64,000 nucleotides of DNA, from the NCBI RefSeq assembly GCF_900103215.1, contig NZ_FNGV01000005.1, forward strand, positions 124,001-188,000, written 5' to 3'. This document shows positions 44,312 through 51,707 of the stretch, piece by piece. The stretch comes from Kriegella aquimaris (GTDB lineage: Bacteria; Bacteroidota; Bacteroidia; Flavobacteriales; Flavobacteriaceae). Made by a program: the position numbers and the translations under genes. The notes below the pieces were generated by a model. It worked only from the letters and a program-made list of their open reading frames with translations, ran no database searches and was not told the origin of the DNA. Position 1 is the first letter of the stretch; each line of letters starts with the position of its first letter.

Positions 44312-44375
44312 AATTTTTTAGTTAAGTAGGTTCTTCTTTTAAGATCGGGTTTCCAGTTTCCCGGAATAAGCTTTT

Positions 44376-44453
44376 TTAGGTCAAGTGCCGATTTGGGGTC
44401 AACACTATAATTTCAATTAAGATTAGAGTCCGATTTGGGGTTAACACTATCAC
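44376..44453 (-). CDS. Unit B candidate peptide (25 aa, GTG start)
   Basis: GTG at 44453 to TAA at 44376, in the same frame as units A and C. Contains IVLTPNR twice in slightly changed form and ends PNRHLT. Evidence is the conserved frame and synonymous changes only. Confidence 0.3.
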   Translation of the reverse strand: MIVLTPNRTLILIEIIVLTPNRHLT

Positions 44454-44465
44454 TTAATTACACTG

Positions 44466-44531
44466 TAAATATATAGTGGATCTGTATTTTCTTGAAATTA
44501 ATGTTGTGTAGCAAAGGCAATATGTTGTGAA
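44466..44531 (-). promoter_or_regulatory. Unit B promoter
   Basis: TTCACAACA (44531-44523) and TACACAACA (44510-44502) at 21-bp pitch, ATTAATTTCAAG, and TATATTTA at 44473-44466 on the minus strand. Confidence 0.6.
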
Positions 44532-44721
44532 TAATACAAGTGGTATTGTTTTCAGGATGAAATACGTTGACGTATCGGTTTTTGAACCATAGGTTGCTCT
44601 TGGGTTCTTCATATTAAAATTGGGTACTTATGTGTTCGGGTCCTAAATATGTCCATGTTTATCATTGTAGAACGCATACATACTTAAAATTTAGGTATCT
44701 TTAATATATAACCTATTGGAG

Positions 44722-47535
44722 ATGATGCGTTTACTTCTCCCCCCTCTTTTACTTTTCACTTCCTTATTGCTCTCGCAATCAAAGGTCGATAGTCTTCTAC
44801 ATTCCTTGGAATCACTGGGAGAGGATAGTCTTAAGGTTCAGACTTATTTGAGACTTACCGTCGAATATAATCGAATAGACCATAATATCGCATTAAACTA
44901 TGTAAACAAAGCCCAACAATTGGCAAAAAAATTGGGTTTGGAATCCGGCTTGGCTGAATCAATATACAGGAAGGGTAATGTTCTAAGAAACATTAATTTA
45001 TATGACCAAGCTATGGAACATTACCTGTCAGCTCTTTCGATTTATGAAAAACTACGGAACACCAGAGAGATAATAGCTGTAAAAACTGAGATGGGCCGCC
45101 TTGCGCAACTAAGGTCGAATAATGAAGTTGCACTTGAATTTTATTTAGAAGCATTAAGTCTGACCTCTCAGATTGGTGACAAAAATGGGGTGGCCAGAAT
45201 ACACAATTATATTGGCGGAATATATAAAAATCAAAAGCAATATAGAAGTGCATTAAACCACTACGGACTAGCCTTGGCCCAGGTAGAAGAGATTAATTTT
45301 AAACCTGGCATCTCAGCATGTCTGAGCAATTTGGGGTCTGTTCACCTACTGCTTGAAGAATATGCGCAGGCAATCAGTTATAATGAAAGGGCCTTCGAAA
45401 TTAAGAAGGAAACCGGTGACAAACTGGGAGCGAGTCGTGTTTTGAGCAATTTGGCAAATGTTTATAGTAAAAAAGGACAGCATGATAAAGCCGAAAAATT
45501 GTATCGACAGGCCCAGCTTCTTGCTAAAGAAGTAGATAATCGTCACGAAGTCGCGAAAACGGAGTTTGGGTTGGCCGATAATGCTTTCCATAGAAATGAC
45601 TATGGACAGTGCATTGCAAGGGCGAATAGGATTATTTCTGAATTACCATATTTATATGACGATAAATTGGCGTTGGAAACGCATAATCTACTTGCGAAGG
45701 CTTATGGTGCAAAAGGTGAATTTGAAAAGGCATTAGAGAACGCTGTTTTGTACAACAGACTATCGGATAGTATGTATAATGGTAAAATCTTAACGGTTAC
45801 CAATGAATTGGAAGCGAAATATGAGAATGAGCAGAAGCGCAAAGAAATAGCGCTATTGGCAAAAGATATTGACTTGCAATCATTAAAACTTAGCAAGAGA
45901 GAAAATGAGCGAAATGGAATTATCTTATTTTCATTAGTGCTATTAGTATTGGCAACACTTCTTTACAATCAATTCCGGATAAAGCAAAAAGCGAATAAAA
46001 AATTACGAGAACTAGATCGGTTAAAATCCAACTTTTTTGCTAACATCTCACATGAGTTTCGTACCCCGTTGACACTTATTAAAGGGCCCATTGAACAGCT
46101 GGAGCAGAACCCTGATGAAACATTGAGCATAGAGAATGTAAAAATGATTCGGAGAAATACCAATCGTGTACTTAAAATGGTCAATCAACTATTAGACCTT
46201 TCCAAAATGGATGAGGGTAATTTGAAACTCGAACCTACCGAGGGTAATGTTTACAAATGCCTACGTGCCGTGGCGGCCTCGTTTAACTCTCATGCCGCAC
46301 AACGAAATATCGATTACAAGGTACAGATTCCGCAGACCATACTTTGGGCAAGTTTTGATAGGGACAAACTTGAAAACATAGTATACAATCTATTGGGTAA
46401 TGCATTTAAGTTCAGTGAGGATGGGGCGACCATCGTTTTTGAGGTCAATTTCGGTCAGCGCGGACTTTTTATTCAGGTATCCGATTCGGGGAAGGGTATT
46501 CCCCAAGAGAGCCTCCCCTTTATATTTGACCGCTTTTATCAAGTCGACGGAAGTAATACAAGGGAGAAAGAAGGCACGGGTATCGGCCTTTCCCTTTCCA
46601 AAGACCTCGTAGAACTTATGGACGGTACCATTACTGTTGCCAGTGAAGTGGGCAAGGGTACGTTCTTCACCGTACTGCTACAACTGCAAGAAATTAAAAC
46701 AGGGGCCGATGAAGCTCTTCAAACAGTTAAAATTGAAAAAGCAACAGTTTTGAAAACTCCATACCTATTGTCCAAAGCCGATATTAGGGAAATTCCGAGA
46801 GTTTTGTTGGTAGAGGACAATAGCGACATGCGACACTTTATTCATGAACTACTAATAAAGAGCTATAAGGTAGAAGAGGCTATTCATGGCGTTGCAGGAT
46901 TAAAAATGGCAATCGACAATCCCCCAGATTTGATCATCACCGACTTAATGATGCCTAAAATGGACGGTATAACACTTTGCAAAAAGCTAAAAAAAGACGT
47001 ACAGACTAGCCATGTACCCATTATCATGTTGACGGCCAAAGCCGGAATGGAAAACAAATTAGAAGGTCTTGAAACGGGAGCAGATGATTACCTAACCAAA
47101 CCCTTTGACGGTGAAGAACTCTTGGTACGTGCTAAAAACCTTATCGTGCAGCGCCAAAGGCTGAGGGATTTGTTTACGAATAAAGAAGTTCAGGTAGATC
47201 CCAAAAAAGTAACGGTCAACTCCGTCGATCAAATCTTTTTAGAAAAAGTTCTTGAACTTCTAGAAGCCAATTTTTCAGAATCAGATTTTGGAGTCCCCCA
47301 AATGCAGAAGTCATTGGCGATGAGCAAGACACAGCTTCACAGAAAGTTAAAGGCCTTGACCAGCGAAGCACCTGGTGAACTGCTCCGTAATTTTCGATTG
47401 AAGCGAGCGGCACAATTACTGTCTCAGAAAGCGGATAGTGTGACACAAATAGCGTACAAAGTGGGCTTCAATAATCTTTCCTATTTCGCGAAATGCTTTA
47501 AGGAGTTGTACGGAGTGGCACCTTCCTCTTATTAG
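44722..47535 (+). CDS. TPR hybrid two-component sensor with AraC output (HTCS)
   Basis: 937 residues from the ATG at 44722 (a TTG at 44716 is also in frame). Signal peptide at the N-terminus; TPR repeats fill about 45-370 in the periplasm (for instance YDQAMEHYLSALSIYEKL, YAQAISYNERAFEIKKETGDKLGASRVLSNLANVYSKKGQHDKAEKLYRQA); one membrane segment at about 398-418 (GIILFSLVLLVLATLLY). Cytosolic parts: HisKA with the phosphorylated His in FFANISHEFRTPLTLIKGP (about 444), HATPase with N box near 548 and DSGKGI near 589, a receiver domain with the acceptor Asp in LIITDLMMPKMDG (about 741), and an AraC double helix-turn-helix from about 836. One protein therefore senses, relays and binds DNA. It runs divergently from units 0, A and B and is followed by three lipoprotein genes. 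Confidence 0.92.
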   Translation: MMRLLLPPLLLFTSLLLSQSKVDSLLHSLESLGEDSLKVQTYLRLTVEYNRIDHNIALNYVNKAQQLAKKLGLESGLAESIYRKGNVLRNINLYDQAMEHYLSALSIYEKLRNTREIIAVKTEMGRLAQLRSNNEVALEFYLEALSLTSQIGDKNGVARIHNYIGGIYKNQKQYRSALNHYGLALAQVEEINFKPGISACLSNLGSVHLLLEEYAQAISYNERAFEIKKETGDKLGASRVLSNLANVYSKKGQHDKAEKLYRQAQLLAKEVDNRHEVAKTEFGLADNAFHRNDYGQCIARANRIISELPYLYDDKLALETHNLLAKAYGAKGEFEKALENAVLYNRLSDSMYNGKILTVTNELEAKYENEQKRKEIALLAKDIDLQSLKLSKRENERNGIILFSLVLLVLATLLYNQFRIKQKANKKLRELDRLKSNFFANISHEFRTPLTLIKGPIEQLEQNPDETLSIENVKMIRRNTNRVLKMVNQLLDLSKMDEGNLKLEPTEGNVYKCLRAVAASFNSHAAQRNIDYKVQIPQTILWASFDRDKLENIVYNLLGNAFKFSEDGATIVFEVNFGQRGLFIQVSDSGKGIPQESLPFIFDRFYQVDGSNTREKEGTGIGLSLSKDLVELMDGTITVASEVGKGTFFTVLLQLQEIKTGADEALQTVKIEKATVLKTPYLLSKADIREIPRVLLVEDNSDMRHFIHELLIKSYKVEEAIHGVAGLKMAIDNPPDLIITDLMMPKMDGITLCKKLKKDVQTSHVPIIMLTAKAGMENKLEGLETGADDYLTKPFDGEELLVRAKNLIVQRQRLRDLFTNKEVQVDPKKVTVNSVDQIFLEKVLELLEANFSESDFGVPQMQKSLAMSKTQLHRKLKALTSEAPGELLRNFRLKRAAQLLSQKADSVTQIAYKVGFNNLSYFAKCFKELYGVAPSSY

Positions 47536-47616
47536 AATCAGGTCCAAATCATTATTGTGATCTTTCCTTTTTAGAATCATCAATTTTTTGAATTGCTTCA
47601 AACCATTTGCCACTTG

Positions 47617-47757
47617 ATCTATCATAAAATAGGTTCAATTTTACCATCCATAAACCAGTTGTTGTCATCTATCATTCGTTTTCTTCAATCTACCATTTGA
47701 GAGCTGCTTTTAATGCTGAAACTATGTTGTTGTTATCTGGAACTGACGTGTTAGCAA
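47617..47757 (+). promoter_or_regulatory. Direct-repeat cluster upstream of the lipoprotein genes
   Basis: ATCTATCAT at 47617-47625 and 47667-47675 and ATCTACCAT at 47688-47696 (the last two at 21-bp pitch), with a related TTTACCAT near 47639. Further on, TGTTGTTAT (47728) and TGTTAGCAA (47749) are again 21 bp apart. This is the geometry expected for the AraC domain of the adjacent HTCS. Confidence 0.4.
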
Positions 47758-47774
47758 TTAAAATGCCTCTGCAT

Positions 47775-47820
47775 TAGTTTTGAAATGATTATTAAAGGCA
47801 AGCGAGCGCCGATAGTTTTG
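47775..47820 (+). promoter_or_regulatory. Paired -7 boxes before the first lipoprotein gene
   Basis: TAGTTTTG followed by AAAT occurs at 47775-47782 and again at 47813-47820, both exact TAnnTTTG matches. Neither has a TTG at the normal -33 distance, which fits an activator-dependent promoter. Confidence 0.45.
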
Positions 47821-47885
47821 AAATCTTGAAAATCCCCCTAAAAAAATCACGGATAAACTAAGTATTCATATAAAAACTAGAAATC

Positions 47886-48863
47886 ATGGGAACCAAAATT
47901 TATGTACCAGGGGGTGCTTTCGATGTGGTGCCGCAACGTATATCGCTAATAGGTTTTTTGGCAATGTTAATGACCTTTGTGGCTTGTGGCAATGATGATC
48001 CGCTACAAGATTCGAATCTGCCTGAAGGAACTGGAACAATAGCCGGAACGGTAAAAGACGATAAAGGGAATCCGTATCCCAGCGCACTGGTAAAATTATC
48101 CAATGAATCCGATCAACAGGAAAGGGCCACCAATACCGAAGGTATCTACGAAAAGGAGACCAAGGGCGTCGGAAAGTATGAGGTTGCCCTTATTCCCCCC
48201 TTGTCGACCGAAGTGGTTTCGACAAACCCTGCTTCCATCGATTTAAAGGCCGACCAAAGGGCAATTGTCGATTTTGTGATCAAACCCAAGCTTGTGGAAG
48301 CACACCTGAACTTTGGGAAGGTACAGTTATTGGAAGAAATCGTCGATGAAAACGGCGATACACCTACAAATCCTAACGAACCTCTTTACGCCGCGAACAT
48401 ATTTGATGATCCAATAGGAATGTTGACGGCCATCAAATCTCCTGATGGTCACCATATAACGCTGTCTGAATTTCAAACTGCTGAGGGGAATCTGTTAGTC
48501 CACTGTAATGGCAATACGTCTACTGTCGAAATAGCTTTGAACGGTATGATTCCTAACGGAACCTATACCTTTTGGTTGGCCTATATGAACAAAATTAGAA
48601 AGGCAGGCGAGCACATAGATTTTATGAACGATTTTGTGAATCCTAACAACCCACCTATTGGTCCATCCGATGGCTCGGAAAATGTGGTTGTTGCCGATGC
48701 GAATGGATCGATAAGTGTAATCCTTTCACACGCTTCCTGTATCCTTACAGATGAAGTGGCCCTTGTTATGCCCATACTTTATCATCTCAACGGAAAGACA
48801 TTTGGAGGTGGTCATGTGCCAGACTCCGAGGAAATGGTTCATATGCTGGTTTATTTTCAATGA
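47886..48863 (+). CDS. Lipoprotein with CarboxypepD_reg-like domain
   Basis: 325 residues. An internal signal with lipobox TFVACG puts the lipidated Cys near residue 34, so the true start could be a later methionine (for instance at MLMTFVACG), although the ATG at 47886 has the same TAGAAATCATG context as the next gene. Residues about 48-125 form a carboxypeptidase-regulatory-like domain (GTIAGTVKDDKGNPYPSALVKLS...GVGKYEVALIPP). The C-terminal 200 residues (YAANIFDDPIGMLTAIKSPDGHHITLSEFQ ... MNKIRKAGEHIDFMNDFVNPNNPP) are unassigned. First of three lipoprotein genes in a row. Confidence 0.75.
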   Translation: MGTKIYVPGGAFDVVPQRISLIGFLAMLMTFVACGNDDPLQDSNLPEGTGTIAGTVKDDKGNPYPSALVKLSNESDQQERATNTEGIYEKETKGVGKYEVALIPPLSTEVVSTNPASIDLKADQRAIVDFVIKPKLVEAHLNFGKVQLLEEIVDENGDTPTNPNEPLYAANIFDDPIGMLTAIKSPDGHHITLSEFQTAEGNLLVHCNGNTSTVEIALNGMIPNGTYTFWLAYMNKIRKAGEHIDFMNDFVNPNNPPIGPSDGSENVVVADANGSISVILSHASCILTDEVALVMPILYHLNGKTFGGGHVPDSEEMVHMLVYFQ

Positions 48864-48925
48864 ACATTTAATTAGAGGTAAAAATAGTATTCCCCATATA
48901 GCAACATCTTTAAAAATTAGAAATC

Positions 48926-49363
48926 ATGAGAACAATTAAAAACAGAATAAAAAAAGCTTTCAGTATTTTGATAACACTGATACTAATGGCAGCTATTATG
49001 GGCTGTAGTAAGAGTGATGATGGGGGTTCAGACGTACCTGTCAAAGCTGGAAAACTGAGCGTGACCATTGATGGAGTAAATAATTGTAATGGGGGCACAA
49101 TATTGGATTTTAAACTGCCATATACCTTATCGCAAGAGACTGAGATTAAACGACTGAATATTAAAACAAAATTATCCAATGGCAGTTCCGACGATTTCAT
49201 TGACGCAACATTTAATGATACTGGCAGTACCATAACCTTTAGTCAGTGTACCGTATTTGGCACTGTCTCTTGGGTTGATTATGAAGTGCGATTAGAGTCG
49301 GACAATGGAGCGCTGAGCAATTCTTCTAAAGTTAGGATAAACAAACCCAATGGTGCCAATTAG
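48926..49363 (+). CDS. Small lipoprotein
   Basis: 145 residues. Signal peptide with lipobox AAIMGCSKSDDGG, lipidated Cys near residue 27. The mature part is a beta-rich domain with NGGTILDFKLPYTL, SSDDFIDATFNDTGSTITFSQ and VSWVDYEVRLESDNG; no family recognised. Start context TTAGAAATCATG is shared with the gene upstream, and the three lipoprotein genes probably form one operon. Confidence 0.7.
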   Translation: MRTIKNRIKKAFSILITLILMAAIMGCSKSDDGGSDVPVKAGKLSVTIDGVNNCNGGTILDFKLPYTLSQETEIKRLNIKTKLSNGSSDDFIDATFNDTGSTITFSQCTVFGTVSWVDYEVRLESDNGALSNSSKVRINKPNGAN

Positions 49364-49505
49364 CATAGTCTAGGTTTTGCGGGTACAAAATAGGAGCAGT
49401 GGTGCCTATCGAATAGGAATGAACGGCATCGCTTTTGTAAAACTGTTTTTTGACCATAGAACAAGACAGTATTGTCAAAAGAAATAACAAATTAAATTTA
49501 AAATC

Positions 49506-50012
49506 ATGAAAACCAATATAGTTAAGAAATCCACCTCACTCAGCGGTGTATTGTTTGTTGTGATTTTGTTGGGACTACTTTCTTTAAGGTGTAATAAGGA
49601 AGAGATTAGGGGTGGATCGGTCTATTCGGGAAACGCGAATTTTAACATTACCGGTGATACAACGCTGACCTTTAATGGAAGAACAGATGACTTCGCTATT
49701 CAGATAGAAAATAATACGGAGTTTTTCCCATTGACCTTTACGAACGATGATAACCTTTCGTTTTTTTTGGGAATACGCGATATTCCCAAAATCAAAACTC
49801 AAGTCTATAGTATTTCTGATATAACCTCTGGAGGTTGGACCGCCATATTCTTAGGAACCGATTTGTTATTTGATAGTAAATCAGGTGAAGTAAAGATAAC
49901 TACGCTAAATGCAAATAAAATAAACGGATCTGTGGACCTGGTATTGAGTGCGCCATTTAGTTTTGGCAATGATCTTACAGTCAAAGGCACGTTTGAGTTG
50001 AAAGCAAGATAA
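49506..50012 (+). CDS. Small lipoprotein
   Basis: 168 residues. Signal peptide with lipobox LSLRCNKEE, lipidated Cys near residue 29. The mature part (GGSVYSGNANFNITGDTTLTFNGRTDDFAIQIENN ... KINGSVDLVLSAPFSFGNDLTVKGTFELKAR) reads as one beta-barrel or sandwich domain of unknown family. Last of the three lipoprotein genes; the terminator at 50048-50067 ends it together with the opposing unit C. Confidence 0.7.
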   Translation: MKTNIVKKSTSLSGVLFVVILLGLLSLRCNKEEIRGGSVYSGNANFNITGDTTLTFNGRTDDFAIQIENNTEFFPLTFTNDDNLSFFLGIRDIPKIKTQVYSISDITSGGWTAIFLGTDLLFDSKSGEVKITTLNANKINGSVDLVLSAPFSFGNDLTVKGTFELKAR

Positions 50013-50039
50013 GTACTTTTTAGAAAAAGAGTTTAAAGC

Positions 50040-50074
50040 AAAAAAAAGCCTCGATATAGGTCGAGGCATTTTTT
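50040..50074. terminator. Bidirectional terminator of the lipoprotein genes and unit C
   Basis: Perfect 7-bp stem GCCTCGA / TCGAGGC (50048-50067) with a 6-nt loop; eight As before it and seven Ts after a CA on the plus strand. Confidence 0.8.
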
Positions 50075-50127
50075 TAGATAAGTAGGTATTCTGTAAGATT
50101 GGATTTCGATTGCTCGAATAAGCTTTT

Positions 50128-50208
50128 TTAGGTCAAGTGCCGATTTGGGGAAAACAACACTTTAATTTCGGTTAAGATCACAGTTCGATTTGGGGTCAAC
50201 ACTATCAC
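50128..50208 (-). CDS. Unit C candidate peptide (26 aa, GTG start)
   Basis: GTG at 50208 to TAA at 50128. One codon longer than in units A and B, because a 3-bp insertion kept the frame. Starts IVLTPNRT and ends PNRHLT. Tentative. Confidence 0.32.
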   Translation of the reverse strand: MIVLTPNRTVILTEIKVLFSPNRHLT

Positions 50209-50220
50209 TTAATTACACTG

Positions 50221-50286
50221 TAAATGTATGGCAGATATACATCTCCTTGAAATTAATGTTGTGAACGAAGTATAAAATGTTGTGAA
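50221..50286 (-). promoter_or_regulatory. Unit C promoter
   Basis: TTCACAACA at 50286-50278 and 50265-50257 (21-bp pitch, both perfect), TTAATTTCAAGG, and TACATTTA at 50228-50221 on the minus strand. Confidence 0.65.
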
Positions 50287-50421
50287 AAATAGCAACGGTT
50301 CGTTTTCTTCGATAAACAACATAAAAGAAGGAAGAAAGAGAAATATACCTTTATAGAAATCCAAAATAGACTCTTATCTTTTTAAATAAGGGAGATGGAC
50401 TTCCGTATAAGGGCATAAAAA

Positions 50422-51633
50422 TCAATATTCATCCAAATGCTCTGGATAAAGAAAATTGTTATAAGGAAAGCGAGTGACATGAATATCGCGAACTTCTTCA
50501 TATACTCGAGTGCGAAACTCATCTAAATTTTCTTTGTTCAAGGCAGAAATAAAAATCGCATTTTTTCCCACCCGCTGCATCCATGTCTTCTTCAATTCTG
50601 CTATTGTAAAGTGCTTGGATGTTTTTTCGGTCATCAGATCATCTTCATCGATGGTCTCATGAACATATTGATCGATTTTGTTAAAGACCATAATAGTCTC
50701 TTTATCGGCACTCTTTATCTCGCCCAAAATTTGATTTACAGAGGCTATGTGTTCTTCGAAATTAGGGTGTGATATATCTACAACATGTAAGAGCAAGTCG
50801 GCTTCACGTACCTCGTCCAGTGTGCTTTTAAAGCTTTCCACCAATTGAGTAGGTAGCTTACGAATAAATCCTACGGTATCGCTTAATAAAAAGGGGAGGT
50901 TGCCAATGACAACTTTTCGAACTGTGGTATCTAAAGTGGCAAAAAGTTTATTCTCGGCGAAAACATCACTTTTACTGATAACGTTCATGAGGGTAGATTT
51001 ACCAACATTTGTATAACCTACTAATGCAACCCTTACCAAAGAACCCCGGTTTCCCCGTTGGGTCTCCATTTGCCTATCGATTTTCTTTAATTTTTTCTTT
51101 AGTAAAGAAATACGGTCACGCACGATACGTCTATCGGTTTCGATTTCCGTTTCCCCCGGGCCGCGCATTCCAATACCTCCTTTTTGACGCTCTAAGTGTG
51201 TCCAAAGTCCGGTAAGTCGTGGCAACAGATATTCGTATTGTGCTAATTCGACTTGGGTTCGGGCATAACTCGTTTGTGCACGCTGCGCGAAAATATCGAG
51301 TATTAGGCTCGTGCGATCCAAAATTTTACAGCGAAGTTGTTTTTCAATGTTGCGTTGCTGACCAGGGGTAAGCTCATCATCAAAAATAACGGAGCCAATA
51401 TCGTTTTCCTTTACATAAGCTTCTACTTCTTCCATTTTTCCGCTACCGATCAAGGTTTTAGGGTTGGGGGTGTCCATGCGCTGTACAAAGCGTTTAGACA
51501 CTTCACCACCGGCGGTATATGTCAAGAATTCTAGCTCGTCGAGGTATTCGGTCACTTTTTCTTCGTCCTGTTCTTTGTTCAGTACCCCTATTAGAACGGC
51601 TTTTTCGTATTCTATGGATTTCTTTTCTAGCAT
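50422..51633 (-). CDS. hflX: GTPase HflX
   Basis: 403 residues from the ATG at 51633 (MLEKKSIEYEKAVLIGV). The HflX N-terminal domain ends in GSGKMEEVEAYVKEND and TPGQQRNIEKQLRCKILDRTSLILDIFAQRAQT, with GGIGMRGPGETEIETDRRIVRDRI before the G domain. G motifs: VALVGYTNVGKSTLMN, DTVGFIRKLP and NKID. HflX binds the large ribosomal subunit and can split stalled ribosomes under stress. The C-terminus is short. Confidence 0.95.
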   Translation of the reverse strand: MLEKKSIEYEKAVLIGVLNKEQDEEKVTEYLDELEFLTYTAGGEVSKRFVQRMDTPNPKTLIGSGKMEEVEAYVKENDIGSVIFDDELTPGQQRNIEKQLRCKILDRTSLILDIFAQRAQTSYARTQVELAQYEYLLPRLTGLWTHLERQKGGIGMRGPGETEIETDRRIVRDRISLLKKKLKKIDRQMETQRGNRGSLVRVALVGYTNVGKSTLMNVISKSDVFAENKLFATLDTTVRKVVIGNLPFLLSDTVGFIRKLPTQLVESFKSTLDEVREADLLLHVVDISHPNFEEHIASVNQILGEIKSADKETIMVFNKIDQYVHETIDEDDLMTEKTSKHFTIAELKKTWMQRVGKNAIFISALNKENLDEFRTRVYEEVRDIHVTRFPYNNFLYPEHLDEY

Positions 51634-51707
51634 AACTCTATTAAAGTGCAAATTTAAGCAATACTGACCAAGCAATTTTCGTAAATTTATTTGCTCAAAA
51701 AGAAATC

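Larger units (their letters stand above)
44284..44460 (-). ncRNA. Unit B small transcript
   Basis: About 177 nt. Same layout as units A and C: two ACCCCAAATCGG boxes 42 bp apart, a stem UUCCGG/CUGGAA with a GAAA loop at 44351-44366 (the G-U pair only works on this strand), CCTACTTAACTAAAAAA box, terminator. Its promoter faces away from the hybrid sensor gene at 44722. Confidence 0.5.
50040..50215 (-). ncRNA. Unit C small transcript
   Basis: About 176 nt. Two CCCCAAATCG boxes 45 bp apart, a stem UUCGA/UCGAA with a GCAA loop at 50105-50118, CTACTTATCTAAAAAAA box and terminator. Transcribed against the lipoprotein operon, with its promoter between it and hflX. Confidence 0.5.

Noticed and set aside
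43549-44536. Units A-C as a MITE or insertion-sequence remnant
   Set aside because: No terminal inverted repeats or target duplications were found at the unit edges, and the conserved parts are promoter, stem and terminator rather than ends. Not fully excluded.
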